DNA from: [Phormidium] sp. LEGE 05292
Lineage (GTDB): Bacteria > Cyanobacteriota > Cyanobacteriia > Cyanobacteriales > Aerosakkonemataceae
Length of the DNA stretch: 64,000 nt
Direction of reading: 5' to 3'
NCBI RefSeq assembly: GCF_015207735.1
Contig: NZ_JADEWG010000017.1
Span: forward strand, 1-64,000
In this document: in pieces, positions 49,801-59,000 of the stretch
How positions within the stretch are numbered: position 1 is the first letter of the stretch
Layout: every line of letters starts with the position of its first letter
Notes under the pieces: generated by a model
Told to the model about the DNA's origin: nothing
Seen by the model: the letters and a program-made list of their open reading frames with translations, nothing else
The model's database searches: none
Position numbers and translations under genes: made by a program

Positions 49801-50279
49801 TTATCTGTGGGAAAGTTGAGGTTAAGAACGCTATCAATTTCATCAATAAAAATAACAATTTTTTGATTAACTGATTCTAGAAGTACTTGTTCTATGAATT
49901 CGCTTAATCGGTGGACAGGTGTGAGAAAAGCACGATCGCGCAACCAACTTTGTAAATTAATTTTTTCTACTAATTGAAAGCTGGTTAATAGCCGCCGCAT
50001 GATTCCCGCATACCATTGATCCGGCGTAATATCTTGACTACCAATTTTATTTAAATCAATTGCTGCACAGGCGAAACCTTTTGCTTGTAATTTGTGCATT
50101 GTTCGCACTCTCAAGCTAGTTTTACCCATCTGTCGGGAATTCAAAACATAACAGAAATCGCCAGCTTTTAAACCTTCATAAAGTTCTCGATCGGCTTGTC
50201 GTACAACATAACTGGGTGCATCTAAAGGTAAATGTCCGCCCACTTTATAAGTGAAAGTCGAATTTTGTGTTGTAATCAT
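46827..50279 (-). CDS. AAA-like ATPase with four NKFDE-type GAF domains
   Basis: The product has 1150 residues. The AAA-like domain (about 12-370) starts [20 protein letters not shown], with Walker [10 protein letters not shown] (Lys53) and Walker [12 protein letters not shown]. It is the same core as in the three AAA-WD40 proteins. Four GAF domains follow, at about 385-550, 575-750, 775-935 and 960-1135. Each has an NK pair and a downstream F-x3-D-[EQ] (INKLK...FTEIDE; INKKR...FDSQDQ; LNKLK...FNTADE; INKRK...FDESDE). This is the NKFDE pattern of cyclic-nucleotide-binding GAF domains in phosphodiesterases and cyanobacterial CyaB1. cAMP or cGMP sensing is inferred. It lies about 100 bases downstream of the HTH-TIR-AAA gene on the same strand. 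Confidence 0.92.
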   Translation of the reverse strand: MITTQNSTFTYKVGGHLPLDAPSYVVRQADRELYEGLKAGDFCYVLNSRQMGKTSLRVRTMHKLQAKGFACAAIDLNKIGSQDITPDQWYAGIMRRLLTSFQLVEKINLQSWLRDRAFLTPVHRLSEFIEQVLLESVNQKIVIFIDEIDSVLNLNFPTDNFFAYIRSCNEPDNRITFALLGVATPSDLIQDKKTTPFNIGRAIELHGFQLGEIGPLAEGLANKVHHSQAILKAVLDWTGGQPFLTQKLCNLIHCWEADIPANEEEEFVQQLVRSRLIENWEAGDEPPHLRTIRDRLLTISKRSRSLLNIYQKVLREEEVIADESTEQIELRLSGLVVKHQGKLKICNRIYAEIFHHIWVGKALAELQADFIQVVEAQEQKLLSMLDAMEGKAFEFILKEILGSITKKLGELMNAECTRIFFIDEENQELWSITATDRYSQQPELEINVNQQTESIVSNFKKLINQPFKFGEENINIFPDLSKEKTYYPIYNRLVIPLFNEHKDVVTVVQLINKLKAHNNPCASLSERIDRQGFTEIDEKQFAEYAPKIRQILQKCQLFYKQTQKVQALKALTEATVSLSQSSLDSEATLTRVMEEAKKLMNADRSTLWLLDQEKNELWTKIPFENGEIKEIRVQVGQGFAGKVAQTAKPLNIPFDLYKHPDSATAKNTDEKTGYRTCSLLCMPVFSPDGELLGVTQLINKKRLGEFPKYNPNDWPQAPECFQASFDSQDQKSMKTFNEQAGVALHNAKKFEALKEELKNQPNNVVTQALAVLTSVMDIQGCDEIIDSILRRITLKMGRSLNADRTSIFLLDEEKNEFWSIVAESDSDEFLEIRIPTNKGILGEVAAHKKVINIPFDFYDDPRSTTAKEQDKKNNYRTYTMLTYPLLNEQGNLVAVVQLLNKLKSGIAKSKPLAEKIDRQGFNTADEQRLLKDAQEIKIVLESFRSYHKTARGQRVAAALIAATRTVSNGSMEIKEILQRVMEEAKKLTNADRSTLWLLDNDERELWTEILFEDGSFKEIKIKVGQGYAGKVAQTKKLINIPFDLYNHPDSETARKTDQQTGYRTCSLLCMPVFNPDGDLIAVSQLINKRKTGDFSEFSLAYDLEVPNQFQTSFDESDEKYMQIFNNQVGVTLQNSKLLEKLKGYLAENHQ

Positions 50280-50380
50280 TATTATTTATTAATGAGTAGA
50301 GAACACCGCTAGTGTAAGAAGGCAAAAGGCAAGAAAATTTTGCTGTTTTGTTTACTATCGATCGATACTTAATTGCTTGT

Positions 50381-52264
50381 TCATAAGCGGTCGCGAAAAT
50401 AAAGTTTGTATAAATTAAATCTCGGAATTACTTGATTTCCCTGAAATTTTACCAAGCCCATACTATGTAATTTAAATGCTGGCACAGATTCCAATTCTAT
50501 GGGTGTGTCCGCCGTCACTACTTGAGCAAAAGCATCTGCCAATTCTGGATGCTGTTGCAAACTCCATAAATGTCTTCGCAAATGGTCATTATAAAGACCC
50601 GCCTCTGTAGGTGCAGTTTCTAAGAGTTTTTCTAAGGTAATTTCGTTTTGAGAAATTCGATAAAGTGCTAATCTAATTAAATAAGGATGCCCTCCTACTA
50701 AAGTCATTAATTGCTCAATCTTATTGGTCTGCCAATTTAATTGATGTCGATCGATTAAAACCTGTATCTGATTAAAATTAAACTCCGGCAATTCAATGGG
50801 CAAGCCGACATTAAACGGGGATTGGTTAACGTTTAAAGGTATATAAACTTCAGTGGAATGTACTACTACTAAACGCAATTTTCCCCAAAGATTGCTATCA
50901 CCACTGCCATACCCAGCTTCCTCAAACCAAGCACGTAGTAACCCAAAAAAATCATCAGCAATTTTTGGGTATTGGAAAATGCGATCGACTTCATCCAAAC
51001 CTAAAACTAAGGCACTATTAGCTGCTGGTAACAAATAATCTTCAAAATAAATTGTGCAATTATCCTTACTACCATAAGTATCTGTCCAGAACTTATCTAG
51101 CTGAGAAGCTAAACCTAATTTGCGCGAAATTATCGCACAAAACCATCTTAAGAGTTGATTTAAATCCGTAAAAATTTCTGTATCTGCTAACTGAAAACTC
51201 AAGGGAACTGTACGGTAACTTAATTTTTCTTCTGCATGATACAAAAGCCTCGCCATTAAAGATGTTTTGCCCATTTGTCTGGGTGCTTTAATCCGAATTA
51301 ACGCCCCAGGTTGAGAAATAGCTGAATAACACTGATTTTCACAAGGAACTCTTTCGACATAAAAAGCTGAAGCTAGGCGCACTTGTCCGCTGGGTATTTC
51401 TGGTTCTGCTACTGGTAAAGGAATTCCAGGCGTAACTTTGTAAGTAGATGGGGGTTTAGAGTTCTCCCATTTGACTACTTTTCCTGATAATAAACTATTG
51501 ATTTCTTCCAGTAAATAAGGCGTATCACTAGGAGAATTCCACTCGCGTTGTCTGACTTCGGCTAAATAGCCACGTAAATCATGATTTAAAATAGTATTAG
51601 CTGGGCACTTTACCCGAATAGTTAATAATGTTAGCTGATGATTTCGCTGGCGATCGCGCAACTCCCGCACCCGCCGCAAAATTTCTATCACCATTTCACT
51701 TACAGCAGATTCGGGAGATAACAATAGCAGAAAATAATCGGATTGTTGCAACTTATGATTAATATCAGCAAACCAATCTGCCTCAGCTTGATAAGAATTA
51801 GAATTTACTTCTACCGCATTGTGAAAACTGAGAGGAAACTTGTATGATTGTCCGCCTAATTGTGCGATCGATCGCTCTAACTCCGTTGCTAAATTAGCAT
51901 CAGGTTGCTGATGATGGTAACTAATAAAAAAAGTCTTAGCTGCACCTATACTTGGCAAAAAAAACTTATTTTCTAAACTTGATCCAGTTAGTTCTAACTG
52001 AGAATTTTTTGCTTTAAATGCTCTAGTTATTGCACCTTGCAAAGTTTTTTTCTTTACTTCTTCACCTAATACTTGAGATAACTTTCTCCATAACCTATAT
52101 GCAACATCCTTTTCCACATATTCAGGATTTTCAGGATGAATCTTGTCATAAGTTAGTCCTGACCAAGAACCAATAAATACCTTTCTTTCCAAATCATTCA
52201 AATACTTTCCTGCATCATCATAGACTAACTTATCAACAAATTCCAAAGCTTGCTCAACTTCCAT
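50381..52264 (-). CDS. HTH - TIR - AAA-like ATPase
   Basis: The product has 627 residues. Residues 1-80 form a helix-turn-helix-like N-terminal domain of the type found in cyanobacterial vWA-MoxR-associated proteins (NDLERKVFIGSWSGLTYDKI, then YRLWRKLSQVLGEEVKKKTL). Residues about 108-255 form a TIR domain (AKTFFISYHHQQPD). The position of the NADase Glu is Ile195 (SEMVIEIL), with Glu194 one residue before. Residues about 298-627 form an AAA-like module with APRQMGKTS (Lys333) and LVLGLDEVDRIF. The TIR-AAA part is closely paralogous to that of 6024-8204, with the cyclase replaced by the HTH. It is divergent from the HD gene. Confidence 0.9.
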   Translation of the reverse strand: MEVEQALEFVDKLVYDDAGKYLNDLERKVFIGSWSGLTYDKIHPENPEYVEKDVAYRLWRKLSQVLGEEVKKKTLQGAITRAFKAKNSQLELTGSSLENKFFLPSIGAAKTFFISYHHQQPDANLATELERSIAQLGGQSYKFPLSFHNAVEVNSNSYQAEADWFADINHKLQQSDYFLLLLSPESAVSEMVIEILRRVRELRDRQRNHQLTLLTIRVKCPANTILNHDLRGYLAEVRQREWNSPSDTPYLLEEINSLLSGKVVKWENSKPPSTYKVTPGIPLPVAEPEIPSGQVRLASAFYVERVPCENQCYSAISQPGALIRIKAPRQMGKTSLMARLLYHAEEKLSYRTVPLSFQLADTEIFTDLNQLLRWFCAIISRKLGLASQLDKFWTDTYGSKDNCTIYFEDYLLPAANSALVLGLDEVDRIFQYPKIADDFFGLLRAWFEEAGYGSGDSNLWGKLRLVVVHSTEVYIPLNVNQSPFNVGLPIELPEFNFNQIQVLIDRHQLNWQTNKIEQLMTLVGGHPYLIRLALYRISQNEITLEKLLETAPTEAGLYNDHLRRHLWSLQQHPELADAFAQVVTADTPIELESVPAFKLHSMGLVKFQGNQVIPRFNLYKLYFRDRL

Positions 52265-52664
52265 ACAACTAACTTAAGTTCCTATTGCTGCTGCCTAGTT
52301 AAAACTATATAATCTAACATCACCCTGAGCAATCAGGATTAGTATAACAAAAATTTATAATAATTGTCCATTAATATTAAATTACTGAGTTTTACAGAGT
52401 TTTCCTGAATAATTCCCACTCAAGTAATTTAAATGTACAGACTTTTCCTGAACAGTTAAAAATTAAATATATTCTGAAATTTTTTAGATATGGACTTTCC
52501 TGGTTTGATGTCTCTTAAAATATTGCTATAACTACTATTAAAGCCCAATAATGGTTTATTTTGAGTCCTAAGACAAAACAGATAATAATCTGGCACTTTT
52601 TCCAGGGATAGTCTATCAAAATACTAATAAAGCAGCCAATGCAAAACATTTCCGGGGGGAAACT
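52265..52664. other. Divergent promoter region with direct repeats
   Basis: This is 400 AT-rich bases between the HTH-TIR-AAA and HD genes. It holds the ttttcctgaa direct repeats described separately. No RNA gene or coding frame is visible. A Shine-Dalgarno-like GGGGGG precedes the HD gene. Confidence 0.55.
52394..52452. promoter_or_regulatory. Two direct repeats acaga[gc]ttttcctgaa
   Basis: Sixteen-base motifs at 52394-52409 and 52437-52452 differ at one base and are 43 bases apart, close to four helical turns. A shorter relative, actttcctg, occurs at 52494-52502. Equal facing suggests a protein-binding site, but no known regulator is matched. Confidence 0.4.
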
Positions 52665-53510
52665 ATGTACAATCCTACAAAATACATGATCGATGGTTTC
52701 GTAGAAAACTTACAAGCTGGCTACCGTCGCAATTACGGAGGTTTGAACCCTGACTACGCCGATATTATCGGCTGGGCAGCTAACATGGCGCTAGAAAATA
52801 TTGCCAACAGCGATGCTTTGTATCATAACGTGGAACACACAATCTATGTCACCTTAGTAGGGCAGGAAATTCTTTGGGGTAAGCATATCCGTGAAGGTGG
52901 AGTAAGTTGTGAAGATTGGTTGCATTGCATCATTTCTCTTTTATGTCACGATATTGGATTTGTTAAAGGTGTGTGCCGAACTGACAAACCATCAGAAAGA
53001 AAATATGCCACAGGCATAGATGATGTGATGATTACATTACCATTTGGTTGTACTGACGCAAGTCTCAATAACTATCACGTAGACCGAGGAAAATTATTTA
53101 TCCAAGAACGTTTTGGTGGACACAAAATTATTAATGCCAACATCATCAAAAAAAACATTGAACTAACTCGTTTTCCCGTACCAAAAGATGAAGACCATCA
53201 AGATACAAAAGAATATCCTGGATTAGTTCGTGCAGGGGATTTAATTGGTCAATTAAGTGACCCCCGCTATTTACAAAAAATCAGTGCTTTGTTTTATGAA
53301 TTTGAAGAAACCGGAATGAATAAAACTTTGGGTTATAAAAATCCCAATGATTTACGGAAAAACTATCCCAAATTTTATTGGGGAGTAGTTTATCCTTTTA
53401 TTGAACCTGCTTTAGAATTTCTCGACGTAACTTTGCAAGGTAAGCAAATTTTGGCTAACTTATATTCCACTGTATTTCGGATGGAACACTCTCAACAAAA
53501 AGAGGATTAA
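52665..53510 (+). CDS. HD-domain metal-dependent phosphohydrolase, PDE-like
   Basis: The product has 281 residues. The metal-site motifs are ALYHNVEHTIYVTLVGQEI, then SLLCHDIGFVKG and RAGDLIGQLSD, giving H...HD...D. The YHNxxHxxxV form of the first motif resembles the signature of class I cyclic-nucleotide phosphodiesterases more than generic HD enzymes. It is a soluble protein with a helical C-terminal part. It is divergently transcribed from the HTH-TIR-AAA gene and next to the GAF-AAA gene. Phosphodiesterase activity on cyclic nucleotides is a testable inference; some other phosphohydrolase activity is equally possible. Confidence 0.88.
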   Translation: MYNPTKYMIDGFVENLQAGYRRNYGGLNPDYADIIGWAANMALENIANSDALYHNVEHTIYVTLVGQEILWGKHIREGGVSCEDWLHCIISLLCHDIGFVKGVCRTDKPSERKYATGIDDVMITLPFGCTDASLNNYHVDRGKLFIQERFGGHKIINANIIKKNIELTRFPVPKDEDHQDTKEYPGLVRAGDLIGQLSDPRYLQKISALFYEFEETGMNKTLGYKNPNDLRKNYPKFYWGVVYPFIEPALEFLDVTLQGKQILANLYSTVFRMEHSQQKED

Positions 53511-53512
53511 CA

Positions 53513-53569
53513 AGTAATGGGATTTGAAGATTTAAGAAAATCTCAAAAATACCCAAATTGCCCATTACT
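53513..53569. terminator. Possible bidirectional terminator between HD gene and recR
   Basis: agtaatggg (53513-53521) pairs with cccattact (53561-53569) across a 39-base AT-rich loop, in the 66-base gap of two convergent genes. The loop is long and T-runs are weak, so this is only a candidate. Confidence 0.35.
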
Positions 53570-53576
53570 AATATTT

Positions 53577-54173
53577 CTAATCTATTTCTCTTCTGCCCTC
53601 CAAAGCACGGGCTAATGTTATTTCATCTGCATATTCTAAATCTCCACCTACTGGCAAACCAAAAGCAATCCGCGTTACTTTGGTAAAAGGTTTTAATAAT
53701 TGACCTACATAAAGAGTAGTTGTTTCACCTTCTACGCTAGGAGTAATTGCTAAAATTACTTCTTTTGGCTTTTGTTGGCTTACTCTTTTCACTAATGGAG
53801 AAACATTTAATTGTTCGGGGCCAATACCATCCATTGGGGAAATTACACCGCCTAAAACGTGATATTTTCCGCTAAATTCTCGCGTTTTTTCTAAAGCAAT
53901 GACATCGCGAGAGTCGGCGACTACACAAAAAGTATTGCTATCACGATTTGGGTTGCGGCAAATTTCGCAAACTGGTTCAGCTGATAAGTGAAAACAAACG
54001 GAACATAAACCAACTTGCTGTTTGGCTTCTATTAAAGCTTGGGCAAGTGCTTGGACTTCATCTTCGGAACGTTTCAAAATATGTAAAGCCAAGCGTTGCG
54101 CCGTTTTTGGGCCAACTCCTGGTAAACGTTGTAATTGTTCAATCAAACGAGCTAAAGGGCGTGTATATACCAT
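53577..54173 (-). CDS. recR: Recombination protein RecR
   Basis: The product has 198 residues, standard length. In order it has a helix-hairpin-helix ([17 protein letters not shown]), a four-cysteine zinc finger (CSVC...CEIC), a Toprim domain ([28 protein letters not shown]) and a C-terminal Walker-like segment ([18 protein letters not shown]). RecR works with RecO and RecF to load RecA on gapped DNA. The start [15 protein letters not shown] is the common one in cyanobacteria. It is monocistronic in this window. Confidence 0.98.
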   Translation of the reverse strand: MVYTRPLARLIEQLQRLPGVGPKTAQRLALHILKRSEDEVQALAQALIEAKQQVGLCSVCFHLSAEPVCEICRNPNRDSNTFCVVADSRDVIALEKTREFSGKYHVLGGVISPMDGIGPEQLNVSPLVKRVSQQKPKEVILAITPSVEGETTTLYVGQLLKPFTKVTRIAFGLPVGGDLEYADEITLARALEGRREID

Positions 54174-54265
54174 TTTCAGTTAGAAATGCTGAGTACTGAA
54201 TCAGGATTTTCGCCTCAGCATTCAAATGCTAACAACTTTAGGTTCTCTCGTACTTATAGGGGTTA

Positions 54266-54298
54266 GGGACTGAGGACTGGGGACTGGGGACTGGGGAT
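54266..54298. repeat. ggactggg microsatellite
   Basis: About four copies of a ggactgggg-like unit (one with gagg) lie between recR and the MBOAT gene. Similar but degenerate units (ggactgggtactaggg) recur at 55949-55980 upstream of the MBOAT gene. Confidence 0.8.
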
Positions 54299-54414
54299 TA
54301 GGTAATTTTTAGATTTGGTTTCTCGTGCATAAGGTGATAAGTAAACTTTTTATTCGGGGAATACCTGATTTATGAGGAGTCCAAGTACCCAATCCCTATT
54401 ACCCAATTCCCTCT

Positions 54415-55932
54415 TTAGAAGTCAAAGTAGATATAAGGCAAACCTTGTTTGGGGGCTAGCATCCAAACTGCATACAAACTCAAGGGTACTAACATAATTT
54501 TGATCGGCCAATTTAGTTGTAGCTTTAAACGGCGATGCAGGGCAAAAATTAATCCCATGATGCCGACTATTGCCCAAAGTAATAATGTGATTTCTTCTCT
54601 TTGAAGTCCGATCGCTTCTAAGTATACCTTTTGGGCAAACTGAACATCAGCTTGGTGTCCCCACAAATGAGTAAATACCCAAGTAGAATCTTGTAAATTA
54701 GGTAAGCGGAAAAAGATCCAAGAAGTAAATACCATTAATTGAGTAATCGCCCAAGCTAGGACTATACCGGGAATAGTTTGCCACCATTTTTTCAGGATTG
54801 AAACATTATCAGATAGGGTTTCTGTTAAGCGGTGAATTACTAAAGCAATGCCGTGATATGCGCCCCAAGCGACAAAACCCCAAGCTGCACCATGCCAAAT
54901 TCCAGCGATTAACATGACAACTAATAAGTTAAAACAGGTGCGTCCCAAACCTTGTCGAGAACCTCCAAGGGGAAAGTAAAGATAATTCCGCAACCAATCT
55001 CCTAGTGTAATGTGCCAGCGTCGCCAAAATTCAGCAATGCTAGTAGTAAAATAGGGGAAATCGAAGTTTTGTGGTAAGTTTAATCCCAGTAACAAAGCTG
55101 TACCCAAGGCAATATCAACGTAGCCACTAAAATCAAGATACAGTTGTAATCCATAAGCAAAGGTTGCTAACCACAAATCCCCGCTACCAGCCCGTTCTAA
55201 ATTATCAAAGCTGACCCCAACTAATATGCCGATTCTATCTGCTATTAAGGCTTTTTTGACTGCTCCACAAGCTATTAACCAAAGTCCTTCTACTATTTGA
55301 TTGGTACTGGGAAATCGTAGAGTATTTAATTGTGCTGCTAAGTGATGATAACGGGTAATCGGCCCAGAAATTAGTTTAGGAAAAAACAGTTTGTAGGTAG
55401 AAAATTTGAGGAAATTTCCGGTAGCTGGTGCACCGCGATAAACATCTATTAGATAAGAGATACATTCAAAACAGAAAAAGGAAATTCCCAAGGGTGCAAT
55501 TAGTTGCAGGTTCAGCCAAGTTGCTTGTTCTTTAATTACTGGTAAGTTAAATAGGGAAGCGATCGAATTTAGGAAAAATGGTACATACTTGAAGCCAAAC
55601 AATAAGAAAACATTCAAGAAAATTCCTAACCATAAAAAGCGCAAGCGTTTCTTATCCCAATTTTCTTGTACTTTTTGCCATTCTTGATTAGACAATCGCC
55701 AATCTTTGGAATTTAACCTTAATAAGGAACGTTTACCTAAGATTAATCCCAAGCGAAAGTTAAAAAATGTCAGCGCAAAAAGTAAAGGAATGTAATAAAT
55801 TTGGATAGAACCATAAAAGATTACGCTAGCTAACAAAAGTATCCATAACCGCAACCACTGACTTTGAATTAGCCAGTAAATTGCTAGGACAGCTAACAGG
55901 AATACACCGTATAAAAGGGAAACAAAAGTCAT
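54415..55932 (-). CDS. MBOAT family membrane O-acyltransferase (AlgI-like)
   Basis: The product has 505 residues with about eleven membrane helices. Conserved MBOAT/AlgI motifs are FWRRWHITLGDWLRNYLYFP, LGGSRQG and GIWHGAAWGFVAWGAYHG, which contains the catalytic His (near residue 347). AlgI-type proteins pass acetyl groups across the membrane onto exported polysaccharides or cell-wall sugars. The DUF1574 gene, transcribed just upstream on the same strand (95-base gap), encodes a protein with an SGNH-like domain; this mirrors the AlgI-AlgJ/AlgX pairing. The acceptor polymer is unknown. Confidence 0.95.
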   Translation of the reverse strand: MTFVSLLYGVFLLAVLAIYWLIQSQWLRLWILLLASVIFYGSIQIYYIPLLFALTFFNFRLGLILGKRSLLRLNSKDWRLSNQEWQKVQENWDKKRLRFLWLGIFLNVFLLFGFKYVPFFLNSIASLFNLPVIKEQATWLNLQLIAPLGISFFCFECISYLIDVYRGAPATGNFLKFSTYKLFFPKLISGPITRYHHLAAQLNTLRFPSTNQIVEGLWLIACGAVKKALIADRIGILVGVSFDNLERAGSGDLWLATFAYGLQLYLDFSGYVDIALGTALLLGLNLPQNFDFPYFTTSIAEFWRRWHITLGDWLRNYLYFPLGGSRQGLGRTCFNLLVVMLIAGIWHGAAWGFVAWGAYHGIALVIHRLTETLSDNVSILKKWWQTIPGIVLAWAITQLMVFTSWIFFRLPNLQDSTWVFTHLWGHQADVQFAQKVYLEAIGLQREEITLLLWAIVGIMGLIFALHRRLKLQLNWPIKIMLVPLSLYAVWMLAPKQGLPYIYFDF

Positions 55933-56026
55933 TCTCTCTAGTTGATAGTTAGGGACTGGGTACTAGGGATTGGGCACTGGGAAAGGCAGAAGTCAGAAAG
56001 GAAGAATAAGTATAAGGAGCTAATAT

Positions 56027-59000
56027 TTACTTTTCCCCTCTGCTCCCCTGCGCCTCTGCTCCCTTGCTCCCCTGCTCCTTGGGCCAAGGAATTAAGGGAT
56101 CTAGAGCTAGTCTTTGAGCTACAGCAGCAGCGCCATAGCGGTTTAGGTGACTGGGATCGGAAAAGTATTCATTTTTGTTAGGCCATAATTGATTCCAATT
56201 ACGGAACACAAATCCTTTTCTTAAGGAAAGGCGCAACATATAAATTTCAAATTCTTTTTCGTATTGTCGCCTGTGAGAATCTAAGTATTCTTTGGTCAGG
56301 GGCAAATTGATGAAAACCAGAGGAATTTGCAGAGATTGAGTATACTGAACTAAAGATTCCAAGGCGGCGTTTTGTGGCCCTCCTAAATAGAAATCTTTGT
56401 AGTCTGTATCATAATCTCCTTTGACTTTGGCGTGGTTTTCGTAGTAGGTATCGGGATTAAAGCGGAGAGAAATGGGTAAAAAACCATCCCAATTAAAAGG
56501 ACGTTCCTCTATTTCTTCATTGCTCAATCGCACTTGACCCGGTTTTTCTGGTTCTCCAAAACTATTCGCAAACCAATCGCGTAATTTTGTATTTAAGCGA
56601 TCGCGTTCTTCATAACTTGCCGATATCTCGCCCAATTTTTGATTTAACAAATTATCTACATCTTGGGCTTTTATTTCCCCCATATTTTCTGATAATTCGG
56701 CAACAATTGTTGGGGCTTCTTGATTTTTTGGAGTTTGATTAGCTAAATCTTCTGGTTGTTCTAGTTTATGAAATGTCCCTGCTTCAACTCCTTTGTAACC
56801 TGGAGATGTAGTCAGTTTACTATAAGTTAAATCAAATCTACCGCTATTCATAGCCCTTGCGCCGTCTGCCCAAATAATCAATTTAGGCATTTCTTCTGGG
56901 GTAAGAACGCGGCGAATTAATAAGTCAGCAATTTGAGCGGTTCCACCATTTATTCCGAAGTTGAAAATTTGAACTTTGCCGTAACCTTGCTCTGCTAAAG
57001 CTTTTTGCAAAATTGCCGGATCGATCCCACGCATAGCACGAGAACTACCGACAATTAATACATCAGGAGGGCCTTGTTTTTCTATTTGTTTTTTGTAGAT
57101 TGCCAGTTTTTCATCGAATTGAGTATTGTCAAAACTGGGTAAATCTGAATGTTTAACATTTAAGGTAGCATTTTCCCCTGTGGGGTCTACCTTTACTTCT
57201 GTATCTCCTGGTTTTGTAAATCCAGTAGTATCAAAAATATTTTCTGGTTGGCGGCGTTTGCGCTGACGAGATCTTCTTTTTTTGGTGGTATTTTCCTGGA
57301 CTAATTCTGTGTTGGCTGCTGCTGGTTTTTCTGGTGTTAGATTTTCATTTTCATATTTTTCCCGAAAAGCGGCATCATTCAACACCGGGGAATTTTGTTG
57401 GGGACTGTCGGCCATTTTCAGTACACTACCAACAATTAAGTCTGTACTTAAAGCCAACATAATTCCCAAAGCTCCCCATACCAAAGCTACTTTTGCGCCG
57501 CTGTAATTGGCATTTCCTGGTAAAGCTAAGAAATTTTGGGTTGTTTCGCTGGGGGTGCAAATTTGCGATCGCGTTAAAGTCGCATAGCAAGACTGTCCAA
57601 ATTTACCAACTCTCTCCTGAAGTTTCTCGAATTGCGTTTCTAGCCAACCAGGAGGTAAATCTTCTGTATCGGGAATCTCACTTGTAAAAACAATTTCTTC
57701 CGAGTCCGAGTCAATTTTTTCTGTTACATAATGTTCGCTAGTGGCGAATTCTGGGGTACTCTCTGGAACCACAACCCCACGAGCCGTAAAATCTCTGCCG
57801 TAAGACCAACTCGGTTGTTTTTCCCCCGCCCGCCGACCGTAAACTCTTACCCCAGCAATGCCCGGAATTTGCAATTCACTAATAAACTGAACAACGGGCG
57901 AACCTACTTGCTGTTGCAGCGGACAAATTAGCGCATCAGTCATGACGTACAACAAATCTTCCCGCCGCCGCACTTGAATGCGAATCCCGCCTGTTGCTAA
58001 CCGCCAATCAATATCTGTATTTAATAATTGCCCTAATAAAAATTCCAAAGCTTCTTCATCGCCATTCGCCGCTAGGGAGCGAGTAGACTGACCTAATTGA
58101 GGATGATTATTGCCTGGTAAATCTAACCATTCAACCCAAACTGGCGTTTCGTCTAAATGTTCGTGACCATAAATAATTCCAGCTTTCAACCCTTGGGGAG
58201 CCAAGGTTCTTATAATTGGGGTGAGAATTGCGATCGCCCTATGCTTATCTGGCACAATATCCGGGCGCACATTGTAATTTCCCCGGTGAAATTGCTTAAT
58301 TCTTTCCCAATTCGGTGTAGTGCAGGAAAGATGCAGCGTTGACTCCTTAATCACCGCTGAAATTTCCATACCATGCTCTTGCGGGCGGTTCAGCAAGCGT
58401 TCGATCGCCACCTCATCCCCCCACTGTGCCCACTCCCGCAGCATCTCTTCGGGCGGCGTTAAATCTACCCGCAACATCCAATCAGGAGACTCTTCCCCTG
58501 TCACCTGACTGAGAATTACCGCATCTTGGAAACCCGCCAAATTTAACTCTCGTAATTGTTGGGCAACGGGTGCAGCTAACAAAGATGGATCGGGACTGTA
58601 ACCACTTTCACAGAATACCCATAACCGCTGCTTCGGCGTACCTAAATCTTTACTTTTAAACGGATTTTCTCGGTGTTTACTTTTTGTCTTCACAGGTAGG
58701 ATTTTGGTGATTACTTTCACCGTCACCCCCAAATGACTCAGATGCTTGCTTAAATAATGAGCGATCGCATCTGCATTACCTTGACGCGCCTGACTTTCCC
58801 AATACTCATCATCACCAACCTCAACCACCTGAGAACTAACAATTTCTTCTGAAGCTGTCCCCTCACTCACCGATTTCATCGCTAACTCTTGACTATTCTT
58901 AACTTGTGGCGCTTTTCCAGAATGGGTTGTTCTTGAGGGAACTAACTGCTGAATATCTAGTTGTTCTGTCCAATTGGGTTTTTTTTCACCTAACACCCGA

